Positions 25,340 to 36,369 of a stretch of DNA of 64,000 nt are shown piece after piece. Origin of the DNA: Pocillopora verrucosa (taxonomy: Eukaryota; Cnidaria; Anthozoa; Scleractinia; Pocilloporidae); NCBI RefSeq assembly GCF_036669915.1, contig NC_089316.1:22411997-22475996 (forward strand), written 5' to 3'. Numbering within the stretch: position 1 is the first letter of the stretch; the number at the start of each line of letters is the position of its first letter. The notes under the pieces were generated by a model that searched no databases, was not told the DNA's origin, and saw only the letters and a list, made by a program, of their open reading frames with translations. A program made the position numbers and the translations under genes.

Positions 25340-26940
25340 CAAGATCAGATCGATGAACTTCGAAAACTATATCTTTGATTTTAAACTGCTTGCTTGTATT
25401 GGTAGCCCTTGGAAATAAAAAGTGTGAACACCTTAAAAAAATTCGTTTTTTTTAGTCTAAAATTTACAAAGGAAGTTGTATTTATTTTTTCAGGTCTAAT
25501 GCAGAAACATTCCCATTCCAGGCTCTCAATCAGTGCAATTGAATGAAAATGCGGGCGAAGGAGAAATAGTGGTTTGTTGCTTGACGCTTCCAAGTGCTTT
25601 TCCTTTTAAGAAATAAATGATCCTTTTAATTACTCATTTAAAATTAGTAAATAATTCTCATTAATTGAGAGACCTGACCGATTCAAGAACTAAATCACCT
25701 ACAGCTTCCTACTTCATATTTCAAACTCCCTGCTAGAACAGGTGGTCTGCTCATTGTTGGCTCTAAACTTGTCACGCAATGCTCTGGGCTCGTGCAAAGA
25801 CCGTCACGTAACGTTGGTTTCTTTAAGCTGCGGAGGAGAGACCATACAAATTTTGGGAGCGAAAAATTATCGGAGAGGAAGGTTGAAATAAGCCGGGCTT
25901 TCATAAAAGATATTTCATATTTTCTTATTATTTTTTCTTGTTTTTTTTTCACACATTCGCACACTAGAAAAAGCATGGCGACATGGTTAAACCTCTGTGC
26001 TGGGTGCTTTTCTTTTAATTCAGATGTGGCGAAAGCAGCACGTTGACATCTTGTTTATGGTAATAAGTCGCAAAAGTATTTGAAAAGGAACTTGATAAAA
26101 TATCATGCACAACAAATAAGGTACTTCAATAAACTTCCAGGTAACGTTCGCGTCAATTAACATCTTTGAACCTTTGACCTTTCAGAGGGACCAGCATCTC
26201 TTTTTTCTCACCCTTTTTAGGTCACGAGAATAAAGAAATGATCATCAATACTCTATTGATTGTTAAACAAATTCTTCTTGTTAGAGAGAACAGAATGGAG
26301 CTCGAGAATATGATTACTAATTTTAGATTGTAAACGGTTACGTAATTTTCAGGTTCAAATCCAACATTATAACAATATATGCAAGAAAAAGTGGTACAGT
26401 TACCATTTGTTCCAGAATAAGACGCCCTCAAAACTGTAAAGTGTATAACAATCATTGAGCTATATTGTACACCGTACACTGACCTTTTTTCTCGAGGTTG
26501 TCTTCTCTCAAGATGCACACACGGGCAAGAAATTTGTGAATGAATTAGTAAACTTGAATTGTGTCTGAATATAATGAAAGATGACCGTAATAACTGACAA
26601 AAATTTGGCCTTCTTCATTACTAGAAGTATTATTCGCAATTAAACTTCAATTAATGAAAATGCAGAAAAAAAAGTCTACTCCATGCTACTCAAACACTAG
26701 TTTGGTGCTTCTACTAACCGAGCTTTTGAGCCTTCAGAGTGAAATAATGCTAATAGTGGTTGGTTCTTTGTCCCGGAGTATGCGCAACAATAAGTAGTGA
26801 TTTCAACCGCAAGTTAAATCTGGTATATTTCACGCCATATCTTGTTTTATCTTATGATTCGTGTGGCCCTGCGCGCATTATGCCATAAAAAAACCAAAAA
26901 CAAAAAACCATAGTGAAAACTGACATGTGTAGGCGTGACG
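25340..26940 (-). pseudogene. Relic of the RagC/D 3' end between copies C and D
   Basis: This spacer aligns with the true boundary between array and RagC/D: about 25340-25920 matches 45095-45660, and about 26020-26940 matches 47250-48180. The part that would contain the last two RagC/D exons is missing. A copy of exon 14 remains at 26484-26534 on the - strand (reads [17 protein letters not shown], with GTCAGT donor), but its acceptor CACAG has become CACAA. It cannot work as a gene and marks where the array once ended. Confidence 0.7.
25414..25419 (+). terminator. Poly(A) signal of copy C
   Basis: AATAAA 75 bp after the stop codon, in TTGGAAATAAAA. The same context follows E (about 38237) and, slightly changed, F (about 45169). 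Confidence 0.55.
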
Positions 26941-27140
26941 TGACCGGAGATTGCAGATTATGAGTTTAGTCGAAATCAAGTATTAAAAGAACGATTAATA
27001 GCTAATGAAACGGCTTTAGAACAAGGCAATCGAGTCAACATTATCGATGCTTTATGACCTCAAAGCGTGAACATAAGTAATTAAGTAGTAGGTAGAACAA
27101 AAAGGGCTCCTGCGAGAATACTCTGCGCGATGTTAAGAGA

Positions 27141-27180
27141 GAGGAAGTACGTATCCAAGGTCACGTATGACGTAAATAGG
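27141..27180 (+). promoter_or_regulatory. Conserved proximal promoter block of copy D
   Basis: CCAAGGTCACGTATGACGTA, about 100-135 bp before the start. The AGGTCA half-site and TGACGTAA element are intact, but the TATATAT run is reduced to TACGTATC. Confidence 0.45.
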
Positions 27181-27278
27181 CTAAAGCCAGAAAGGTTTTC
27201 AATTGGAGATGATCCCCTATAGCGCTTCAACTGACTCGTACATGAATTAATACTTTCACCATTGTGTCTCCATCCGCC

Positions 27279-30200
27279 ATGGATAACAGCGTACCAGATA
27301 CAAAAATGACCACCAGAAAAAGAGACCGTAACGAAATATTTTCCATGTGCTCTTCTACTTTATCGGTCATTTCAATTGTGTTGGGTCTTACTCTGTTTGC
27401 GAGAATAGAAACTGTCGCCCGGGACTTGAGGACAATGGACGCGAAATTCTCGCCGCAAATTCAGCAAATCCGAGACGTTCTAAAAGAAAGTTCAGCTTCT
27501 TCCCACGGGAGAGAAAACTTTGACACATCAAATGGTAGGGTGACTGAGAACTTACTCTTAATTTTTTTTTTTTTAGTTTTCTAGCCCAAATATCTTTATT
27601 TTGTATATGTTCTCTTGTATATAGTATACGGTGTCTGTGTTTGTTGTCGGGAAACTGGTGAAAGACCAATCAGACTACGAGCACGAGAATTCTATCACGC
27701 ATTTGATTCATGGCGATTAATGTAATTGTTTCAGTATTAATTCAGCAGTCTTTCAAAAATTAACATCAAGACAGGCTCACGTTTTTATTTATTTTTATCT
27801 ACAGCCGTACAAAATTAGGCTAGTAGCTTTACTCGCTATGCGTATAGGTAATAAAATGCTTTCGAGTGAAATTTGGTGTCAATAATTACGAGTAAATTTT
27901 TCAAAGACAACAAATTCGCCCCAGACTGTAGGGCAAGTTAAAGCGTGCGCGCGTTGTATGTAATTTGCACTCGTGTTACAACTTTGCACCCGTGTTACAT
28001 GAAAAATACATCCGTTTTCAGCGTGTAACTTTTTCATGTACATTATTAATAACGGAACAAGTAAACAATGGCGAAGCCAATCAGACTGCAGATATATTTT
28101 TACCTAGTGAGATTTATATTACATAATTGTGTTAGACAGTTTAAACGGGCACAATATAGACTATTAAAGGTTCTCGTTCCATCTAGAAGCATCTGGGATC
28201 GAGTACAAACGCTTTAAATATGTATTTAGATTTTTGCAAATCGCCTGATCCAGATTATATCGTTTGCTCCCACGATTGAATGCGGAAATTCTAACTACTC
28301 TTAAAAATACATTTAAGAATATGTCAATATTGAATGCAGCCGAAATATACTTGAAACATTAGTCAATGATTTTACTTTGTTTATTTTAGCGATCCGATAC
28401 AAAGTTCCAGTTGTTCGTCGCAGCGTGGATACAGTCAACGGCAATGAATCAATTAACCTCTATGACCTTGGAGAGGCTATCAAGAGATACGTGCGATCGA
28501 TTACGAAAGGACATGTCTGTCAAAGTCCAAACAGGGTTTGCGTGGCAGGGTCCCCCGGACCAATAGGAGCTCGAGGTCTTCCTGGAAAGAGAGGGCCCAA
28601 AGGAGTTAGGGGAAGAAATGGAACGCGAGGAGTTGTGGGACCTCCAGGAGGACCGGGAAAGCAAGGTATCAAGGGAGATATTGGCCCTGAAGGAATCAAC
28701 GGAGAAAAAGGTAAAACAACAAAACAATGTTACTAATCATCGTGCTTACAGTGTTGTTTAGAGTCGAAAAACGTTGGAATTTCTTGCGTTTACGAGACCA
28801 CCATAGTGATTTCACCTTGTTTTTATTGTTGCTTACTAGAGTTCACAGCGAGAGCATTACACAGCATTATGTTGAAGACTCCGAAATTTGTATGATTTTT
28901 AATCAAAATCTTTTATTGAATAAAAGGTTTAGAATATATGACCAATTTAAAATAGTATTTACCGTTCCTAAGAACAGTTTAAAGATCGGAAAGCCTCATT
29001 TTAAGTAAAAAAGTTCACTTAAATTTTCCAGCCGCAATTCGTATCGTGTTTGAGAATTAAAGTGTCGTTTAAAAATTAACCCAAAACTAATGTGTTTCCC
29101 GAATCGGTTATTATCTGGCATAATTATTTTTATTTTGAGCTCCATAGGTCATTTTCAACCAAGATGGAACGGAAAAACTGTCTCCATTTGGAAGTCTCGA
29201 AGCTCGAGCCAAAATTTAACGCGACTTTTATATTCAAATGCAACAACTGCACACGTTTTGTTCTTGACAAACTGCTATGCGTCTCTAGAGATTTTACTGA
29301 TGATGGCCCGATAGGAAGAGGTTAAAAAGCTAAACAATTTGTCGCGGACTCACACGGCAGCGCCTCTTTAGTCCACAACATTTTGACCACTGCGATGACG
29401 AACATCGTTGTCCATAAGAGTACAGACCACACTAAACCACTGTCGATTTGTTAGTTAGAATCAGTATTTCATCAGTATTACAGGATGTCGTTGTGACTCA
29501 GCATCTGTATGGTGAACAAGCTTGCAGTCATCTTTCATAAAACTCAAAGTATGTTCGTAATCAGAACGCAGTTTCACCACATACACGGACAAAACAATTC
29601 AATCAAATTTCTAACGGATATTGCTTTTACACAATCTGATAAACTTTTTCTTTAACGCACTGTATATGGTTGCAAAAATAAAAGATAGTTGTAGGTTACT
29701 TTTCAATTTTTACACACTTTTTACGTTGTTCGTCATTGTTGTTAAGTTAACCTTACACGTATGATCTTTTAAATTTCTTTTGATAGCTTTTAAGGTTCTC
29801 AGTAACTTGGCTCCCCTTTACATTAGTAATCCTCTGCATATATACATTCCAAAAAGCTCAAAACTTACCATCTCTCTGGTTTCTACGTACAAACATTATG
29901 CTTTCGACATTGCTGATCCTAGTAGTATGCAGGACACGTGTCATATATATGAACTTCGTAACACCGTAGAGTCTCTGTAGCTCAGTGGTTAAAGCATCGG
30001 AGCGCAGAATCCAAAGGTCTCAGGTTCGATTCCTCACGGAGACTCAGAACTTTTTCTTTGTCCCACGCTCGTGGCAAGACGAAAACAAACAAACAAAAAA
30101 AGAAACAAAAAAACATCTTTCTTGATCTTTATCTAGTTTTCAACCTGAAGTTCCTCTATCAAATCTGAAGACGTATGGAGACCGAACATTCTCTGTATGT

Positions 30201-33200
30201 GCCCTTAGCGTTAGTAAATTTAGGTGACCTCTGAAATCTTATCTTTTTACAGGTATATTTTATATCTTAGGTTGTAAGTTTTATTTTGTTTTATTTTCAT
30301 TTTATAATTTTTTTTATTAGTATTGTAAAACGCCTTAGAACTTTTGTATAAAGCGCTCAATAAATTATTTTTTCATTGTTATTACTTTATTTTATATGTA
30401 AATACCTAAAATATTTAATAATTATCATTTAATTATTTCCTTTAACAACTCTCTTTTTCTCATTGTTACACTAAGGAATCCCAGGGACACCTGGACAACC
30501 AGGAGCTAAAGGTGAACCAGGGGAGTCCATATCTGTACCAGAGGTGACTGTATCACCAACTTCACACACTGTTATTGAAAACCAAACTGCTACGTTTTAT
30601 TGCTCGGCTAATGGCAATCCAACGCCCACCGTCACCTGGAGTAGAACAGGAGATACGGAACCAATTGCAAGCCCACATAATAAGTTAGAAATCACAGAAG
30701 CTACGTATGATGACTCGAGAAATTATGTTTGCACAGCTAAGAGCATATTGGGTGAGGTGCAAAAGCAGGTGAAGCTCTTTGTGGAAGGTAAGCATATTTT
30801 GGAGAATAGCGTTTGTTATAATTAAAAATTGTGACCTTAATGAGTTTAGATTTGATTTCTTATCTTACTTACGTATATCTTCGCGGAATATTCACCGTGC
30901 TTGTTTAAGAGATATGATGGGCCAAACTTACCCCAATAATGCCTGTATCAGCACTGATCACGCGTGTCATTTCAGCGGCTTAAGGTACATTTTTGCGATA
31001 GCTGGAAGCGAGGGTTTTTAAAGTAACAATTATAAAAAACTTAATGGATAGAAAGTCTCGAGCATTTGGAATATTTTGATGTATGATTTAAGGATAAATC
31101 ACACAATTTTAAACGACATCGACTCAAAACGTTCCTTGAATCGTTGCTTTCAAGGTTGTAATTTGCATCAACGGGTTCTGTACACGTTTTTAGCTGCATC
31201 TCTTTTTTCTCCCTTCGATAAATTTTTTTTAGATTCCCCAATTTAATGGGGATGAATTGTACACCAAAATCGTGCAATAAAAAATACAGTTCATCATACT
31301 CTATTAAGAGCATAAGACCATTGCACCTCTTTAGCTGGTCCATTGGCTGAAAAACAATACCGTTTTCTCGGAACACGCTCGCGCTTATTCGCCTGATTAC
31401 GTTATTTGGAGCAGGATGCGCAGTGCAATACTAAGGAGTCACCGTCACTATTCATTTATTATGATAATAATGATAAAAAAAAATTTTAACAAATACTAAT
31501 GATAATGACGATGATAATCATTTTTAAACACTACTAAAAACAAAGTAATAATAGTGACACAAATAATGAAAATACGAAAGGTCTTTATTTATGGTCTATA
31601 TTCTTTATTTCCTGTCTTATCATTACTGCAAATATAATTCTGTTTCTTTTATCTTAAGCATTTGATTTTACCACCTAGGTCTCCTAGGACACTTTTTAAG
31701 GAATAAAGTATCGGATCTGAACTTTATGCTTTGATTTTAGATTAAATTTAAATTACTTTTTAAATCAGTTTAAAACATAGAAAGAAGGCGATGCAAGTCG
31801 GAAAAAGAATATCACGAGGCTGGAAATAGTCCTCTAAGAAACTACTTCAACCCGGAAAGAGTGAAAAAATCATAGCTCTTCAAAGTTTTGAATATAAATG
31901 GTTGAAAAGCATAGAAAAGTAAAATGTACTGCATTTCCCAAGCAGTTTCGATCCTAAATTTTTTTTTGCTCGTCTTTTTTTTCATTTTTTGGAAAGTAAG
32001 CCAAGATTTTTAAGAATTGCTAAGTGAATTTAGATGAAAACATGTTTTTTCTTTCTTTCCCTCAGTTCCTCCACGATTCACTGAAACTCCAAACAGAGTT
32101 ATTAAAGTCAGAAGAGGTACAAACGCATTTGTTTCTGGCCAAGCGTTTGGATTTCCTTCGCCAGAAATAGATTGGTCAAGAGGACTTGTCCCGTTACCAC
32201 AAGGTCGAACAAGTGTCAGCAATGGAACTCTCCACATATCACACTTTAATCCTAAAGATTCTGGTACGTACCAATGTACCGCGTCCAACAAGCTGGGATC
32301 TATCAATGCTTTGACAACCTTGTATTATTTTAACGTAGGTATGTCTGAAGGCGATATCCCTTTTTTTCCGAAAAAATCTAAAGAGGTTAATTGTTGTTCA
32401 TGAATGAAATCGGTGTACTCAAGCTTAATAAAAATTACAGAGTAGTCCTCTTGAGTTCAAAACGGGAATTTTACAATAATATTGATCTCTCCTTTGGTGA
32501 CTAACAACAGTTGCAAAGTCTGACAATTATGCATTCAATTTGAACTGTAAAACCTTAAAAATACACGTATATAGAATTTGTTTCTTCCAGTGAGAGGAAG
32601 GAGTATGTAAAGGACTATAGTAAAGTCATTTTAATTAACAGTAAATGAACATAACAAATAATTCTCAGCTACCAACACTACTAGGAATCAATCAATTTTT
32701 AAAAAAAGATACTTTCTTTTTGTGTCAAATAAAAAGAGTTTAGGGCCGTCTTTACCAACCGTGGTGCGAGTGGAAGATTTGGTCCAACATCGCTTGGTAG
32801 TCATTACGCTTATCAGCATCATGACGGACAAGTTACACTGTCCAGCGGTATTCAACAGTGGACTGTGCCGTACACTGGTGACTACATAATAGAAGCAATG
32901 GGAGCAGCTGGAGGGTATGATACAAACCCTAACAGTACTCAGTACCGAGGAAAAGGAGCAAGGATGATTGGAACATTCCGCTTAAACAAGGGTGAAGTTA
33001 TTCAAATACTTGTCGGTCAAGAAGGAGTATTAAACAAGGTGGGTCATTCTAATGGAGGTGGTGGAGGTACATTTGTAGTAAGAGGAGCCAAGACACCTTT
33101 GATCATAGCCGGGGGTGGAGGAGGCACAGAATCTGCACATTCAAGACATTCAGGATGTGATGCTAGTACTGGTTCATCGGGAAATCCTGGCTACAAGTCA

Positions 33201-34263
33201 TGGTCAGGGGGGAGCAATGGACATGGTGCACAGACTGCTGATGCTGATAATTCCGGTAAGTGGGTTGTTTTGATGTTATCACCTGTTCTCGAACCAAAAC
33301 TTTTATGTGTGCTATCCACATATCACTTAAACTTTGTCAGAAAGAAGAGAAAAGTAAAAATTATTGAAGTCATAATAAATGCTTTTGATGGCGAACTGCC
33401 TTGTGGGCAGATTGGGAATTTACCATTGTTCAATGTTAAATGATTTTGTTTTCATTTTTTTGTTTTATTTGGTTTTTGTTTCTTTAGTCTTATGGTTGTC
33501 TTGTTTTTAATTTCAAAGTGTAGCTTTAAAATAAATAAGCTGTAAAGCTACCAAAGGGAACTTGAAAACAGATCATTTACTTGCTCTCACATTTGTCATA
33601 ACACGAGACCTCTACTTGAAGATGTGCGCAATTTTGTATTTTAAAGTTGGCCTGTAGGCATCGTTATCTTTCAAATTCTTACTCCATTTTTATTTTTTCA
33701 AAGTGAATTTTACATCAACGTTGACTCAGTTACATTACTGTGATATCGACCTATATTCAATGACACGGTGTGTCTGATTAATTATCATCGATCTCCGTTA
33801 ATCTTTGTCCCAAGAAAGTAACTTCTACTCTACTCAGTCAAAGAATAAACTATTTCACTAAGCTCTAACCCCACATGTACAGATTGCATACAATCATTCC
33901 TTGTTCTTGATAAAACTGACAGGTGGCGGCGGCGGAGGTTTCTACTCCAGTGGCAGAAGTTCAAAGCAGTTTGGGGGTACTATGGGAAAAGGTGGAGAAG
34001 GTGGTAAAGGATTTCTCCAGGGAGGGGTGGGAGGTAGAGCCAGGCATTACAATGCTGTTGGTGGATTTGGTGGAGGTGGAGGTGCTTATGGAACTGGAGG
34101 AGGTGCAGGAGGAGGAGGAGGATACTCTGGAGGAAGCAGTGGAAATAACGTGGGTAATTCTTGTGGAGGCGGTGGAGGATCATATAATGCTGGTAAAAAT
34201 CAACAAAACGAATGTTGCTATCAATCATCTGGCCATGGTCAGGTGATCATAACCTTACTGTAA
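27279..34263 (+). CDS. Copy D: type II membrane collagen-Ig-Ig-ALK-type glycine-rich protein
   Basis: Exons 27279-27534, 28390-28710, 30476-30787, 32066-32338, 32737-33255, 33923-34263; every exon has the same length as in copy A; 673 aa. Features of its own: Ig2 has lost its first canonical cysteine (VSGQAF where the others read ASCQAF or VSCQAF; residue 321 Cys to Gly) and has IDWSRG for IVWSRG, so this domain lacks the usual disulfide. The collagen run carries a new sequon, GRNGTRG. The coiled-coil has a Leu to Pro change (KFSPQIQQ). The collagen exon and intron 2 group with C, whereas exons 5-6 and intron 5 group with A ([10 protein letters not shown] end), so D looks recombinant. Intron 2 holds the shared LINE tail plus a D-only SINE. 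The frame is open throughout, so it is probably functional. Confidence 0.85.
29771..30394 (+). mobile_element. LINE tail in copy D intron 2, interrupted by later insertions
   Basis: Same element and site as in copy C ([20 protein letters not shown]; 3' end TTAGAACTTTTGTATAAAG with ATT-rich tail). It is split by about 280 bp that includes a tRNA-derived SINE, so the SINE arrived after C and D had come to share the LINE. Confidence 0.65.
29971..30118 (+). mobile_element. tRNA-derived SINE
   Basis: The first 73 bp resemble a tRNA. The seven-base acceptor arms pair (GTCTCTG with CGGAGAC, one G-T), an A box (TAGCTCAGTGG, 29978-29988) and a B box (GGTTCGATTCC, 30023-30033) are present, but the D, anticodon and T stems have mismatches and there is no clean anticodon loop. 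A non-tRNA body and an A-rich AAACAAACAAAC tail follow. This fits a SINE with a pol III promoter better than a working tRNA gene. Confidence 0.65.
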
Positions 34264-34264
34264 A

Positions 34265-34270
34265 AATAAA
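34265..34270 (+). terminator. Poly(A) signal of copy D
   Basis: AATAAA overlaps the region just after the stop (TAAAAATAAAGCG). The matching place in copy A reads TAAAAAAGTAC, without the signal. Confidence 0.45.
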
Positions 34271-36369
34271 GCGTATTTTGGGCATCATTAAACACATAAT
34301 GACTGATTCCAATGTAAACAGCCCTTTTCCCACGGCGGACCCGACGAAAAAAAAATATCTGTTTCTCAAGGGAAAAGTCAGTCAGCATTCAGTTTTATTT
34401 TTTTTTCAAATTCTCAGCCAATTCATTACGTAACAATCTATTGTAAGGAAACGCCATCAGATTGGCCATGTGATTTAGAAAGGCCATACCAGTTTGTTAT
34501 GCATTCGAGGCCTTTTGAAAATATCTTTAAGATCTTGCGGTATGTAATTTTTCATTTAAACACATCAATCAATTTTTTTTTCTCGTCGATATTTTCGTTT
34601 TATTGTATTTTATCTCAAGCTTTCTCAAGAACGATTATATTAGCTGCTTCTGGTACTGTGGTTCTTAAAGAAATCAGTACATTATTTTAGTTTTTAAAGC
34701 TGTAGATATTTAGCTCGAGGGAAGAGGGCCACATCGCTGTGCTCACTCAATCCTTCCATAACTACGTGCGCCCATGTATTTTTCTCTCTGTACAGTACCT
34801 TTTAGTTTTCAAAAATTTATTTGCCATTTTTAACCATCATGTATGGTGATGACTTGTTCCCCCTGACAATAGCTTCCACCCCCCTCCCCCCCTTTCGTTG
34901 TACACAACTTAAACTGCCCACTAGCTGCCTCTGTTCCCTTTAACCTAAACAAGGTTTTATCCACCAGGGAGCAAACATCCTTTTTTTTAGACTCGATACG
35001 ACATCATTTCTTTGGAAGGGGTAAAAAAAAAAAATTAAAAGTGTTCCCGACTTTACGATTGCTGGCTTTGCGCTATTTCTGGAGAATAGTCACGAATTAG
35101 TTGCAAATAGACGATACCGTTACATTATTTCAAGAATGTAATTAACAGGAGAGGGTCTAACGTCTCGTATTTCAAATTTAAAAAAAAAATGAAAAATAAA
35201 ACATATCATTTCAGGCCTGATTGCACTCTAGGCGATCTAAGAGCGGCAATATAAATTTTCTATCAAAATTCATTTAGAAAGGTTACCCGCTTTTCCTTCT
35301 TTACATAATTTTTGCGCGTCTCTCGTAACTGTCACAGTTAGTGAAAACAAAACGTAAATCATTTCCTAGATGTAAACTTAAAACTGGTTTAATTACTGTC
35401 AGAATTTAAAAGCAAAATAGCACAGAGTTTGCACATTGACTTATGAAAGTCTGACAAGTTTGTTAAGATGTCACCTTTATTTGAGCTTTTGTAAAGCCGG
35501 AGTGACTCTTTTAAAATGTCCTCATTCAGTCTGCAGTAAATCAAATTTCATCATGCTCTGCTTAGCTTTGAGAGTAAGGTGCAAACTGAGTTACTACATC
35601 TTCACACTCAAGTGGTTATATCATGAGAATCGCAACTAGTGAAAGTATCAATTGTTTTCCAAAAATTAATTGGCATCCGCATGATCGGCACAAGACGAAA
35701 ATATGATGGCCTAAGCTTGATGGCAAGGGTACCAAGTTTAAATAGGAGAGCGTGATTTTGTGCGCAGTACAGTATGCACAGTGCAATACCAAGAATCATA
35801 GCAACTCTATTTATTATGATAGTAAGTTTGATAAAAGCAAAAATGATAATGATAACAAAATTTAGAACAAATATCCATGATAATCACATGATAATTATTT
35901 TATACATAATACTAACAATAAAGATAATAATAATTACTCTAATGATGAAAATACTAAAGGTCTTCATTCATGGTCTATATTCTGTACTTTTTCTCACATC
36001 GATACTGCAATTATAATTTTTTTTATTTTGTCTTAAGCTTTTGATTTTACTGACGTAGGTCTTCTAAAACTCTTTCCAAGGAATAAAATAATGTTTGACC
36101 TGAACTTTATACCTGGATTTCAGATGAAAATTTGGAATGTTTACTAAATCAATTTTAAATTTAGACAGAAGGAGATGCAACTCGGAACAACTATATATCA
36201 CAAGAATCGAAGTAGTCCTTTAAGCAACTACTTGACCCTCGTAATAAGCTCCTCCCGAAACTTCTTATTTTCATCAAGAATAAATTAGCACAACAAACTT
36301 TTATCAATTACTTACACGACTCAGAATCATTCAATTCTAAACATTATAAGCTATTTTATGTTGACAAAG
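34271..36369. other. Spacer and intron remnants between copies D and E
   Basis: About 34970-35755 is the unit spacer found also at 1-800 and 10020-10760. At about 35755 it joins directly to sequence matching intron 3 of copy F (about 42300 onward). The promoter, exons 1-4 and intervening introns of unit E are therefore deleted. No gene is seen. Confidence 0.6.

Noticed and set aside
29971-30043. Functional tRNA gene
   Set aside because: A and B boxes and acceptor stem are present, but the anticodon and T stems have mismatches, no clean 7-base anticodon loop forms, and a SINE-like body with A-rich tail follows.
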